The position numbers and the translations under genes are program-made. DNA of 64,000 nt from Mayamaea pseudoterrestris (taxonomy: Eukaryota; Bacillariophyta; Bacillariophyceae; Sellaphorales; Sellaphoraceae). Position 1 is the stretch's first letter; every line of letters starts with the position of its first letter. The DNA is taken from contig BROI01000013.1 in NCBI GenBank assembly GCA_027923505.1, forward strand, positions 434,001 to 498,000. Direction: 5' to 3'. Below are positions 1-12,557 of this stretch, piece by piece. The notes beneath the pieces are model-generated. The model did not search any database and was not told the origin of the DNA. It worked only from the letters and a program-made list of their open reading frames with translations.

Positions 1-3000
1 TTTCAATGAAGGCATCGACAAGCTTGGATGTCTTAGCGACAAAGATGGAATCGTCCACAAAGCAACACATCACCAAGTTCTTTCCATAGAACAAACAAGG
101 ATCAAAGTAGCTTTGTTTCAGACCGAGCTTGATAAGGGCTGCCTTCAAATGCTCAAACCATAGCCGAGGGGCTACAGTCAATCCGTAAAGACTCTTTAGG
201 AGGCGCAAACACATGCCGGAGCCTTTACTCGTGTGAAAACCTCGAGGGAGATGGATCCACACTGGGTCATGGAGCTCGGCTTGGACAAATGCACTGGCAA
301 AATCCGTGGAGCAAGCATACCAGTTAAGGTTAAGGGCTAGAATCAACATCAATCGGATGGTCGACCATGCCACAACTGGTGCGTATGTTTCAAAGTCGCC
401 TTCTTGCAGATCACCTCGAACGCAGTAGCGAGCTTTGTACTTCTTAATTGTCCCATCTGGGGAGCGCCAAAAGTACCTGGAAGAATTTTGGTCTTGGCTT
501 CCGACTTGGGGACTTCAGTCCATGTGCCTTTGGACTCCAACGATTGAATCTCCTTCTCGGCGGCAGCTTGCCAATGCTTTACATGAGCATGATCAGCCAT
601 GGCTTGATCCCAAGTTAAAGTATCTGGATCCGATGCAGCAGCCTTGTAGAGGGCTGGAGCAGCAATATTAAAAGCAGCAAAGTAGGAGACGAAACTGGCG
701 TCACAAACTGACTCGATTTGGGCTCCGGAGGCATCGTAAGAGAGGCGGGACGGCTTCTTAGAGGCACGACTGGAACGACGAGTACTTGGCGTAGCTGTTG
801 GAGCTGTAGGATTCTCCCTCGGAGACTCATTGTTGGAGACCGAAGATGGCGATGGATCAGCCGGCAGCTCCCTCGGAGGCGAAGATTCTGCTTGCACTTC
901 AATTGGAAGCTCCCTCGGAGACTCGGGCTCCCTCGCTTGGGCAGGCTCTTGGCTTGGTGCCGACGAAGGCGGCGCTGGCAACTCAGGAGGAGGAGGGACT
1001 TGCAAATCTCGAGGAGGAGCATGGCGCTCAAAAGCATCCCGAACGGCATCCGCTCGAGTGGAGACGGCAGGCTCAGCCTCGAATTCAGCAGAAGCAATGG
1101 CTTCATCTTCATCATCCAATGGGATATACTGAAGAGACGTGTTTCCAAAGAGATTATACCACTCAGTGGAGGCAAAATCCGGCATTTGCGACTCAGTTAC
1201 AGCCACAGTGGCAAACCAATCATCAAAGACGACGTGAAACTGCGGCGTAATGGCGCCCGAGTGCGGATTTAAAACCAAAGGAACGGAGCTAGCATGGGCT
1301 TCACTCATTCCAACAAAGATGCAGCGATGGGACCGCGGCTGCCAGCGGGGCAACTTGTGGCCGTCCGATATCGTTTTATCAAGAACATACACTGGAGACC
1401 CCCAAACGTGTAAGTCATGGAACTTGGAATGGGGCCATCGAGTGCGAGTAAAGATATCTTGGGGAGAAAGGCCGCTCTGTAGATTAGGGACCTTGTTCCA
1501 AAGATACACGGCATGCTTGGTGACCATGGGCCAAAGTGAAACATCGGCGACATCGGGCCAATGGATCTTAGCATGCATCAACATGGCGCGCGAAATAGAC
1601 ATAATGGTCTGTATGCAGCGCTCGGCAATCCCATTATGATGGTGAGCGCCGACTCCAGCAAGCGCACTGACTTGATGGAAAGTTGTAAGATGCTTGGAGA
1701 AGCCTTGTGACGTAAAGGCACCACCATTGTCGGAGAGATACTTGAGGGGAATGACTCCAACATCACGGCAGAACAACTCGAAAGCTTCTTTAGATCTTAA
1801 TGTATCATCCGTATTTAAATGCTGTTGCAGCTCAAGATGAACGTAGCCGGATGCATGATCAACAAACACACAACCGCCAGTGTTCATGGCAGTTTCCTTT
1901 GTCTTGCCACGCGAGGAGAAAAGGCGTCCTTTTGTAGAGCAAACAAAGTGATCAACGGAGATGCGCTGGCCTGGGAGAAGGTTGTCTCGGCGCAAAGCAT
2001 CAACTCGGTCTTTAACAACTTTGGTTGTTTGACCAGGAGAGGAACGCACTCGCTGCTTGGCATACATGCAGGCGGTGCACTTGGGGCATGGCTGCAAAGT
2101 TGCGCAAGCTCTATGGAGACGGCGTGCCGACTCAGAATTAGCAAGCGTTCCACCACGCATTAGAAACTGAATGGTTTTAAAGTTCAAATGGCCAAGACGG
2201 AAATGCCAACGGAGCAATTCCTTTTCAGCCTCAGACAAGTTGGTATTCGAGCTGGCGACGGTGGAGCTTTGGCTTGGCGGTGGTCTTGGCTCACGGCGAG
2301 GGCGTCTGGTGGGCGCACTTGCTCCTCCATCACTTGGAGGACCATCGGCTGGCGGTGGACCGCGCGGCGGCTGCTGAGCAGGAGCTGGACCAGGACCAGG
2401 ACCAGGCGGAGGCAAAGGCGCCTCGCCAGCACTGTAAGAACTTGGCATGCCACTGAGATCGTATGCGATAGCAGTCGGCAAGTTGGTAAGAGGATCAATT
2501 GGAGCCTCAACACCATCATTCGTTATAGAGCCATCCTTGTGGACTCGCTCCACAGAACCGCTCAAGTAGATAGCTCGGCGATCGGCATATATAACTTCAT
2601 TTGGATACTGTTGCAGCAATCCTGGCATACTCAACAGACGCACTTTGGCCTCAGGAATCCAGTATGCTGGAACCTTTACCGTGCGAAGCATGCCTCCATT
2701 GTCAAGAAAGCTCCAGGCGACAAACCCTTTGCCTTTAACTCGACCATCTTTGAAGAGACCATTCAAACGAACACTTGGCGCTGGCTGAATGGGGCCAACA
2801 AAGTCGTCGCGGCTTGGCGAAATGGAGATGCTTGCTCCTGAATCCCAGATTACTGGCAGCATCTTGTCCTTCTCCTTGCACGGTGGTGCTGGCGGGGACT
2901 TGCGATATTTATTGTTAAAGAGAGATTGGCTCAATGTTGGTATATTCGGCTGGGCAGATTCCAAGTGGGACGCTTGGTAGGCTTCTCCAAAATCGTCGAA

Positions 3001-6000
3001 ATCTGAAAAATCCCCAAACACAACAGACGCAAACACCTCTTGTGGCATTGGATCAATTGATTGAATTGAAGCTTGCGGCACTGGTGGAGGCAAAGGCGTT
3101 GGCGCCTTGTCAGTTTTAAAGCGGAACGGTTGACGCCGACTGGCTTGCCGCTCCCGATCTGCATGAGCTCTACTGAAGTAGGTGACTCCATCAGGCGTTG
3201 TAATCAATGGATCATTACGCCAGTGATCATTACGCCAGTCTCGATTGCGAATCCGATGGCGCTCTTCATATTGATAAAGAAGCGTATCATTTAGCCATGC
3301 GTTCCAATCTTCCTCTTGGGCGCGAAGGCGGTCACTGATTATATTCTCGTAAGCCTCATTAACTTGATTGGCAGCTTGAGCTTGTCGAAAGGTTGAACGG
3401 AGAGCCTCAGCGCGAGCATTAATTACCAAGGGCGGAGCAACGGCAACTGCGTGGGCAGTCCGAGGGCGCCATGGTTGGTCGCGAGCTGGGCGACGGCGCG
3501 GCACTTGGCTTTGGTCTGGGCCTTGGCGAGGACGCTGGCGATGGCGCTGCGCTTGGTTTGGACTTGGGCGTGGGCGCTGTCCATGGTTTCGACCATTGCG
3601 ATGATGCTGCTGAGCACGGTTTCTTGGTTGGACTCGAGCTGGGCCTCGTCTTCGAGCATGCAAATGCCATGGTTCTCCCTCGTTGGAAGGCAACCTGCAT
3701 AAAATGGCGCGCAAGAAGGCAAGGAACTTGGCTTGGAGACGCAAAAACCAAGGGATTACCCGCTTCCGAAACCGACGGAGACGGTGAAACCGATGGAATA
3801 AGAAACGGAACCGTTGGAACCTTGAAACAGAGCGACGATTGCGGCGATCTTGATGGATATAGGCGCGACGATGGCGTCGATCCGAATGCCGAGGAGGCTT
3901 TGCAGGTGGCTTCCAAAATATCAAGGCAATGGCGACACTAGTGAGCGTCAACCAAAGGATCCCAGGCACCATCAAACGCCAATGATGGTAAATCAAACGG
4001 CCGATGACATGGACAAGAGAAAGGCTCTCGCAACCAACTGTCATGATGGAATGGCCAAGTTGATCAGCCAAATGGAGACTCTCGCCAAGGGCGGCTGTTG
4101 TATTGGCAAACTGCTGGGCCACAGCAGCATGCAAAGCCTGAGTCTCAGTTGCGTTATTGGAACGAACAAGAGATGAAACAGTTCGAGTCACAGTGAAGAA
4201 TGCCTCACTTAAAGTCGAATGGCTCACAGGCAGGGTTGAAGCTGGGCGCTTAACCAATCGAGCTGCTGAGCACGAATTCACCAAGCAAATCAATCCAATC
4301 ATAAGCACAAATGAAAGTGCACTTGGAGAGAGACTGCGAGAGCGACGGTAAAGCACCTTGTTTGGCTTGGTAGGGCGCTTGGCAGATGGCTCGGAGCTGG
4401 GGCTCGAAGGAGGCGTCCAGGCTGGGGCAGCAGGATTCAACTTAGCAATCTTTGCAGGGGGAGCGTTAACACCACTTGCAAGCTCCCTCGCTTGAATAGC
4501 TGCATTCCGAGCAAACTGCACATCAGACTCATAGCGATCATCACTAGGAGAGCGCTCAATATTGCAGAGCTTGGCGACAATGGCCGCTGGCGTATGCTCA
4601 TCAATGATCATTGGATCATCGGCAACAATGGAAGCAATGGCATCCTCGCCGTCCACCATGGCAGACGCAATCTCGTCAATGACAGCTTCTTCACCTTCTT
4701 CAAGAGAACAATCGTCATTGGCTAAAGCAAGGGCTTTGGCGTCAGCGGCGGCTTGGGCGCAAGCTGATGGATCCTCGATAGCTAGATAGGCAGCTGGCGT
4801 ATCAAACCAAGCAAGATGACCACCATTGGGAGCAGCAGCCGGAGCAGATTTACTTCCAGTGTGCTCGTCAGTGCCATGGTTAAGTTGCCACTTGTTGCAA
4901 TGCGCGCACCAATGGTAGGTCTTTCCTCCCTTTTCAATGGTAGATGGCTGCGATGCTGAAGGAGCAATTCGCCGCCATGGCGCATGGTAGTGATGGACAT
5001 TGTCAATGGCCTTTGACGAAGCACCATTTCCACTCTTTGGAGCAGTCTTGGCCTTCCCTTTTCCATTTCCTTTGGGAGCGCCGCGCTTGTTGCTAGTTTT
5101 CACGGTCGTTGCCTGTGGGCAATCGCGCTGAAAATGGCCGGTCTTATGGCAAATGTGACAAGTCTTCTCCTCCTTTGCTCCCCTTCCGTTTGCCTTGGCT
5201 TTGTCAAGTTGAACAACGCCTCCAAAGGCGGGCGGAATGGCAGTCTTGTCGCGCGGATTCTTGGCGGGAACCCAGTCATTGGCCGCATGAATCTGGCGGT
5301 AAGCAGTATTAGCTACCTGCGCCAAATCCTTTAATGTTAGATGCTCACGCGTCATGTAAGCATCCTGATCCGTTGGAGTCATATTCGAGCAAGCTTTCAA
5401 GCCAATGACATGCTTAGCTTTCCAAGCTTTCATTTCGTCAATGAACTCCTCGCCGCCAGTGTTTTCAAGGCAGCGCTTGCCTCCTGCTTGGAGAAGGTTT
5501 TTCAACACTTTGGTGGTCAGGGAATGCGGATACTGACCCGCATTAATTAATGGCTTTGCTTTGATAATAAGCGCATCCATGTAGGTGGTAATGTTTTGGC
5601 CTGGCTCCGCTTGCGGCTTGTAGGCGGCGACTTCTTGTTCCACTTTCAAGTACCAGTCGCGGGATTGGTGAAGAATCATCTCCATTACTTGGAAATAGAC
5701 GACACAGAAGCTATCCTGGGCGCTAGCGCTGGTATAATGATCCAGGCGCGTGCGAAGCTCCTCGTTGCACGAATTCTTGAAGAATCTAATGAGATCCTTG
5801 TCGTTGCCGCGATCATATTCGTCGTAGCTGGCGACGAAAGGAGCAATGGCTTCCTTGACCGACTCAATGCTCTCAAACAGCGAATAATATTGAAGGAAAT
5901 TAACCAACTTGGTCTTGGTTGGATCGCGCGGGTCGATGACGTAACAATATGTGTCGTTGCCACAGAGCTCCGCCTGTTCCTTAAAGAGCATTTGTTGATG

Positions 6001-7020
6001 CTGCAAGTTGCATGTCAACGTAAACTTCGTTGGAAGTCCTTTCTGCCGCTCTTGTTGCTTTGAATCGTTCAAGGGACGAAGCATCAACGAGTTGCTTGGC
6101 TTGGCTCCGTCGGCGACTGGCTTTTCCAATCCCGACCAATCCACATTTGGTGGACCGCCGCCCATGCATGCCGCTCGCTCCTTGGTGGAGATTTGGACGA
6201 CAGTGCCCATGATGGGTTTGTTTGGCGTGTACACTTGGACAGGTGCGCGATGCTGACGTAGCATCTCTTTGGCGATTTCGGAATCCATGTGTTTGGCGAT
6301 GGCTTCGATTCGTCGGTCACGCGCGGCTTCTTCCATCGCCTGACGAACGGCGTCATCGATGGCAGCCTGCTGCTCTTGCTTGGCTTTGAGCTGAGCAGCA
6401 ATCTTCATCCGCTGCTGTTGTTCGTTATACAGCTGGCGAATTTCATCCTCGGCGTCTCGCTCAGCTTGGGTGAGCTTGGCGCGTCGTTCACGTTCCACCC
6501 GATTGATCATTTCGGTTCGCTGGACTTCGGCAGCTTGTAGGAGCGTGCGCTGGTCATCCGTCAACTGGACGGGAGGCCGTGGTGGTGTTGGCGTTCCTGG
6601 CGCCATGGTAACTCGAGTGTGATTAAAGCTTTGGCTTCTGTCTTAGTTGCTTGCTTGGGCGTGCACTCCCTTGGCAAGGCGACGAACAGAAGAACCGTGG
6701 GGCTCGTAACCAGTGAAGATTTCCAGCGACAGCAATGGCTGCACTAGCAAATGCTTCTCACTCAATAGGATTGAATGGAGACTGTTATTAAGAGCAACAA
6801 CAAGAGCAAAGGACTCGAGTAATTGCAACTGCTACAACAACGAAGGCGTTGGTGATTAACTGAGAGGATTTAATTAACTGCTATTGATTTACCTCGCTCG
6901 CCCATCGTGGGCATCACGATTGCTCGTCCACGATGCCGTTGGGGCGTCAACTTACACATATAGTAAGAGAGGTGCTTGCACCTCGGTAGGAAGGTAGGAT
7001 ACACCTTCAACTTCGACTCA
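1..7020 (-). mobile_element. Ty1/copia-type LTR retrotransposon (diatom CoDi-like), partial
   Basis: The element lies on the minus strand and runs off the left edge. Its Gag-Pol frame starts at 6606. Visible parts in order are an N-terminal coiled Gag region, a CCHC zinc knuckle (about 5115-5160), a basic and proline-rich stretch flanked by two hydrophobic segments (about 4263-4320 and 3912-3975), an aspartic protease motif DSGAS (about 2820-2855), a GAG-pre-integrase HHCC region (about 2050-2230), an integrase core (about 1610-1965) and the start of a reverse transcriptase with a VDD motif near position 70. Integrase before reverse transcriptase identifies Ty1/copia. The RNase H part and the second LTR lie outside the window. 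The frame is open over most of its length, with about one break, so it looks like a young but broken copy. With one LTR visible it cannot be dated by LTR divergence. Confidence 0.9.
6714..7020 (-). repeat. Candidate 5' LTR of the copia element, with adjoining primer-binding site
   Basis: On the element's strand this stretch begins TG at 7020 and ends CA at 6714, giving about 307 bp. Just inside it (about 6697-6713) the plus strand reads GGGGCTCGTAACCAG, which resembles a tRNA anticodon loop; Ty1/copia elements are known to prime from half-tRNAs. A short hairpin (arms CATCGTGG/CCACGATG, about 6903-6935) and a TATA-like stretch sit within it. The outer end abuts the 348-bp satellite. The boundary is inferred because the partner LTR is outside the window. 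Confidence 0.45.
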
Positions 7021-9418
7021 CCATGCCCTGACACTCCGCACATTCAACCAATGGTTGAATGTGCCAGCCCTGCTCCCATTTTGGCTGCAGGGATCATCAG
7101 CATTGCCTGCTGAGCCCTTCCATTTCTTTCCAATTGTGTTTGTTGTCAACGATGGGCCATAAGTTCATCAGTTGCACCTCAGCATCCATCACCGTGTACG
7201 CCATGGTGAGACTGAGCAGATCCAACAACTTGTTGGATCTGCTAGCGGTGCACCTCAAGTGGCAGGTGAGACTTCCAAAATGGTCTGCAGACCCCTTAAT
7301 ACAACCAATATGTACTTGAACAATGAATGGGACTCATTGACTTGTCCATCTGGGTGTGGAAGCCATCACCATGCCCTGAGACTCCGCACATTCAACCAAT
7401 GGTTGAATGTGCCAGCCCTGCACCCATTTTGGCTGCAGGTATCATCAGCATTGCCTGCTGAGCCCTCCAATTTCTTTCCAATCATGTTTGTTGTCAATGA
7501 TGGGCCATAAGTTGGTCAGTTCCACCTCAGCATCCATCACCAAGTACGCCATGGTGAGACTGAGCAGATTCAACAACTTGTTGGATCTGCTAGTGGTGCA
7601 CCTCAAGTGGCAGGAAAGACTTCCAAAATGGCCTGCATACCCCATAATACAACCAATATGTACTTGAACAATGAATGGGACTCATAGACTTGTCCATTTG
7701 GGTGTGGAAGCCATCACCATGCACTGAGACTCCGCACCTTCAACCAATGGTTGAAAATGCCAGCCCTGTGCCCATTTTGGCTGCAGGGATCATCAGCATT
7801 GCCCGCTGAGCCCTCCAATCTCTTTGAAATCATGTTTGTTGTCAGTGATGGGCCATAAATTGGTCAGTTGCACCTCAGCATCCATCACCATGTATGCCAC
7901 GGTGAGACTGAGCAGATTCAACAACTTGTTGGATCTGCTAGCGGTGCACCTCAAGTGGCAGGTGAGACTTCCAAAATGGCCTGCAGACCCCATAATACAA
8001 CCAATATGGACTTGAACAATGATTAGTACGCATAGACTTGTCCATTTGGGTGTGGAAGCCATCACCATGCCCTGACACTCTGCACATTCAACCAATGGTT
8101 GAATTTGCCATCCCTGCGCCCATTTTGGCTGCAGGGATCATCAGCATTGCCCGCTGAGCCCTCCAATCTCTTTCCAATCATGTTTGGTGTCAATGATGGG
8201 CTATAAGTTGGTCAGTTGCACCTCAGCATCCATCACTGTGTACGCCACAGTGAGACTGAGCGGATCCAACAACTTGTTGGATCTGCTAGCGGTGCACCTC
8301 AAGTGGCAAGTGAGACTTTTAAATGGCCTGCAGACCCCATAATACAACCAATATCGACTTGAACAATGAATGGGATTCAAAGATTTGTCCATTTGGGTGT
8401 GGAAGCCATCACAATGCCCTGAGACTCTGCACATTCAACCAATGGTTGAATGTGCCAGCCCTGCACCCATTTCGCTGCAGGGATCATCAGCATTGCCTGC
8501 TGAGCCCTCCAATCTCTTTCAAATCATTTTGTTATCAATGATGGCCCATAAGTTGGTCAGTTGCGCCTCAGCATCCATCACCGTGTACGCCACAATGAGA
8601 CTGAGCAGATCCAACAACTTGTTGGATCTGCTAGGGGTGCACCTCAAGTGGCAAGTGAGACTTCCAAAATGGCCTGCAGACCCCATAATAGAACCAATAT
8701 GGACTTGAACAATGATTAGTACGCATAGACTTGTCCATTTGGGTGTGGAAGCCATCACAATGCCCTGAGACTCTGCACATTCAACCAATGGTTGAATGTG
8801 CCAGCCCTGCGCCCATTTGGCTGCAGGGATCATCAGCATTGCCTGCTGAGCCCTCCAATCTCTTTCAAATCATGTTTGTTGTCATTGATGGGCCATAATT
8901 CGGTCAGTTGCTCCTCAGCATCCATCACCATGTACGCCACGGTGAGACTGAGCAGATCCAACAACTTGTTGGATCTGCTAGTGGTGCACCTCAAGTGGCA
9001 AGTGAGACTTCCAGAATGGCCTGCAGACCCCATATTACAACCAATATGGACTTGAACAATGATTAGTACGCATAGACTTGTCCATTTGGGTGTGGAAGCC
9101 ATTGCGATGCCCTGAGACTCCGCACATTCAACCACTGGTTGAATGTGCCAGTCCTGCACCCATTTTGGCTGCAGGGATCATCAGCATTGCCCGCTGAGCC
9201 CTCCCATTTCTTTCCAATTGTGTTTGTTGTCAATGATGGGCCATAAGTTGGTCAGTTGCACCTCAGCATCCATTACCGTGTACGCCATGGTGAGACTGAG
9301 CAGATCCAACAACTTGTTGGATCTGCTAGCGGTGCACCTCAAGTGGCAAGTGAGACTTCCAATATGGCCTTCAGACCCCTTAATACAACCAATATGGACT
9401 TGAACAATGAATGGGACT
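7018..9418. repeat. 348-bp satellite, about 6.9 tandem units
   Basis: Units begin with ATGCCCTGAGACTC-like sequence at 7023, 7371, 7719, 8067, 8414, 8760 and 9107, giving periods of 348, 348, 348, 347, 346 and 347 bp. Each unit carries two near-perfect palindromes with one central base. One has 13-bp arms (GCACATTCAACCA, first at 7038-7064) and the other 14-bp arms (AGCAGATCCAACAA, first at 7215-7243). The two lie 177 and 171 bp apart, so the unit looks like an old dimer of a ~174-bp monomer. Many ORFs of 60-112 codons run through it on both strands. They recur only because 348 is a multiple of three, and I do not read them as genes. The last unit breaks off near 9418. Confidence 0.95.
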
Positions 9419-9481
9419 AGTCTTCAAGGGTGACAGCTCCACCATCAAGCCGTTTGCGGGTGTTCCGAGCAGGTCTGACAA

Positions 9482-9703
9482 ACATGCTACCTGCAGCATG
9501 AGCTATTGGAGCTACTGATGGATCACAACTATGAGCCAGCAAAGGCCTACCACACCGTACTGCACCGCGCACACGCCCTCAACCAAGTGGACAACTATCA
9601 CGACTTCCTCAATTTCCTTCCCTTCTGCACCACCTCAGAAGCAAACAATCAGCCTGCTTCCATTGTGCTGGTGCTCCTGATGATGCAAGCACTTGCAGAG
9701 TAG
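9482..9703 (+). pseudogene. Short coding-like ORF remnant, unknown
   Basis: About 70 codons are open up to a TAG at 9701-9703, with an in-frame stop just upstream and no ATG near the 5' end (the first is at about 9518). The peptide is rich in His, Leu and Asn (for example DNYHDFLNFLPF) and unlike the satellite ORFs around it. It could be the last exon of a lost gene or a transposon fragment. I do not recognise the family. Confidence 0.25.
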
Positions 9704-9826
9704 CCATCACCATCCACCAAGTGTAGCTAGCAGGTTGCAAACAAAAATAGCAACTAAAGCAATATTTTTACTTGTCTTACTGTGGGTGCCTTGTATACAG
9801 CATATAGTACACATGCAGATGGAAAA

Positions 9827-9893
9827 GTAGCAGCGTGATTAGAGATGATATAGCTGGTTATCCTTGGTTCAATTCTGAGATGCGCTACATATA
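9827..9893 (+). other. tRNA-like fragment, possible SINE head or tRNA pseudogene
   Basis: The stretch contains GGTTCAATTCT (about 9867), a close match to the pol III B-box, preceded by GTAGCAGCGTGATTAG, which resembles a tRNA D-arm. A short stem GTAGC/GCTAC closes the ends. It is too short for a complete tRNA and the anticodon arm is not recognisable, so I read it as a degenerate tRNA-derived piece. Confidence 0.25.
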
Positions 9894-11724
9894 AAGGCAT
9901 AGTGTTACTACTTTCTGTTGCATACTTGCTATAGCTACCATTGCCCGCAAAAATTCAGTCAGTCCCTGTGGCAGAACTTGGAGAATAGATGCGCTAGTGA
10001 TGAATGCATTGCACTTTCTACATGATGAAACAATGTGTGTCAACTGCCAGCTATCAACATGTCCCGTCCCCTCTGGCTGTTGTTGGGTTATGAGGCTTTC
10101 CCTGTGGCAGTACTTGGCAACTATCTTGACAGAAATTGAATGCATTGCACTTTCTACATCATGATACAATGCCTTTCAACTGCCAGATAGCAATTTATAC
10201 CTCTCTGGCTGTTGGAGTGGTTCATGGCAGCCAGCTACTGTGGACAAGCCTGGGGACACAAAATTCTGGCAGTCCCTGTCGCAGAACTTGGAGACTACGT
10301 GGGCTAGTGATAAATGCATTGCACTTTTGACATCATGAAACAATGCCTGTCAACTGCCAGATATCAATTTACACCTCACTGGCCATTGGAGAGGGTCATG
10401 GCAGCCAGCTACTGTGGGCAAGCCTGGGGACACGAAATTCAGGCGGTCCTACAGGCAGAACTTGGAGACTACATGAGCTAGTGATGAATGCATTGCACTT
10501 TTGACATCATGAAACAATGCTTGTCAACTGCCAGCTATCAATTTACACCCCTCTGGCTGTTGAAGTAGGTTATGGCAGCCAGCTACCGTGGACAAGCCTG
10601 GGGCCACGAAATTCTGGTGGTCCCACAGGCAGAACTTGGAGACTACATGAGCTAGTGATGAATGCATTGCATTTTTGACATCATGAAACATTGTTTGTCA
10701 ACTGCCACCTATCAATTTACACCTCTCTGGCTGTTGGAGTGGGTCATGGCAGCCAGCTACTGTGGGCAAGCCTGGGGACACAAAATTCTGGCAGTCCCTG
10801 TCACAGCACGTAGAGACTACATGGGCTATATTGACTGCATTGCATTTTTGACATCATGATACAATGCCTGTCAACTGCCAGCTATCAATTTACACCTCAC
10901 TGGGCATTGGAGAGGGTCATGGCAGCCAGCTACTGTGGACAAGCCTGGGGACACGAAATTCTGGTGGTCCTACAGGCAGTACTTGGAGACTACATGGGCT
11001 AGTGATGAAAGCATTGCATTTTTGACATCATGAAACAATGCCTGTCAACTGCCACCTATCAATTTTCACCCCTCTGGCTGTTGGAGTGGGTTATGGCAGC
11101 CAGCTACTGTGGACAAGCCTGGGGACACGAAATTCTGGCAGTCACTGTCGCAGCACTTGGAGACTACATGGGCTAGTGATGAAAGCATTGCACTTTTGAC
11201 ATCATGAAACAATGCCTGTCAACTGCCAGTTAGCAATTTACACCTCTCTGGCTGCTGAAGTGGGTTATGGCAGCCAGCTACTGCGGACAAGCCTGGGGAC
11301 ACAAAATCTGGCAGTCCCTGCGGCAAAACATTGAGACTACATGGGCTAGTGATGAATGCATTGCGTTTTTGAAATCATGAATAAATGCTTGTCAACTGCC
11401 AGCTATCAATTTACACCTCTCTGGCTGTTGGAGTGGGTCATGGCAGCCAGCTACTGTGGGCAAGCCTGGGGACACAAAATTCTGGCAGTCCCTGTCGCAG
11501 AATGTGGAGACAACAAGGGCTATATTGGATGCATTGCACTATTGACATCATGAAACAATGCTTGTCAACTGCCAGCTATCAATTTACACCTCTCTGGCTG
11601 TTGAAATAGGTTATGGCAGCCAGCTACTGTGGACAAGCCTGGGGACACGAAATTCTGGCAGTCCCTGTCGCAGAACTTGGAGACTACATGGGCTAGTGAT
11701 GAATGCATTGCACTTTTGACATCA

Positions 11725-12398
11725 TGAAACATCGCCTGTCAACTGCCAGCTATCAATTTACACCACTCTGGCTGTTGAAGTAGGTTATGGCAGCCAGCTA
11801 CTGTGGACAAGCCTGGGGACATGATATTCTGGCAGTCCCTGTCGCAGAACTTGGAGACTACATGGGCTATATTGGATGCATTGCACTATTGACATCATGA
11901 AACAATGCCTGTCAACTGCCAGCTATCAATTTACACCTCTCTGGCTGCTGGAGTGGGTTATGGCAGCCAGCTACTGCGGACAAGCCTGGGGACACAAAAT
12001 TATGGCAGTCCCTGTTGCAGAACTTGGAGACTGCATGGGCTAGTGATCAATGCATTGCACTTGAAACATCGCCTGTCAACTGCCAGCTATCAATTTACAC
12101 CACTCTGGCTGTTGAAGTAGGTTATGGCAGCCAGCTACTGTGGACAAGCCTGGGGACATGATATTCTGGCAGTCCCTGTCGCAGAACTTGGAGACTACAT
12201 GGGCTATATTGGATGCATTGCACTATTGACATCATGAAACAATGCCTGTCAACTGCCAGCTATCAATTTACACCTCTCTGGCTGCTGGAGTGGGTTATGG
12301 CAGCCAGCTACTGCGGACAAGCCTGGGGACACAAAATTATGGCAGTCCCTGTTGCAGAACTTGGAGACTGCATGGGCTAGTGATCAATGCATTGCACT
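11725..12398. repeat. Near-exact 337-bp tandem duplication inside the 174-bp array
   Basis: Bases 11725-12060 read the same as 12062-12397 at a fixed offset of 337. The offset is two units (348) minus 11, because the joint removes 11 bases from one copy of the CACTTTTGACATCATG region. Perfect identity points to a recent event. Confidence 0.8.
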
Positions 12399-12557
12399 AT
12401 TGACATCATGAAACAATGCCTGTCAACTGCCAGCTATCAATTTACACCTCACTGGCCATTGGAGAGGGTTATGGCAGCCAGCTACTGTGGACAAGCCTGG
12501 GGACATGAAATTCTAGCAGTCCCTGTCACAGAACTTGGAAACTACATGGGCTAGTGA

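Larger units (their letters stand above)
9419..9948. other. Unique spacer between the two satellites
   Basis: This stretch belongs to neither satellite. It holds a short ORF remnant (9482-9703) and a tRNA-like fragment (about 9827-9893), given separately. The rest, about 9704-9826, is A/T-richer and I see no feature in it. Confidence 0.7.

Noticed and set aside
435-6540. Plus-strand ORFs inside the retroelement
   Set aside because: They are shadows of the long minus-strand Gag-Pol frame.
7059-9403. Repeated 60-112-codon ORFs on both strands in the 348-bp array
   Set aside because: They recur because the unit is a multiple of three. Both strands are open in similar ways, starts differ between units, and no domain is recognisable.
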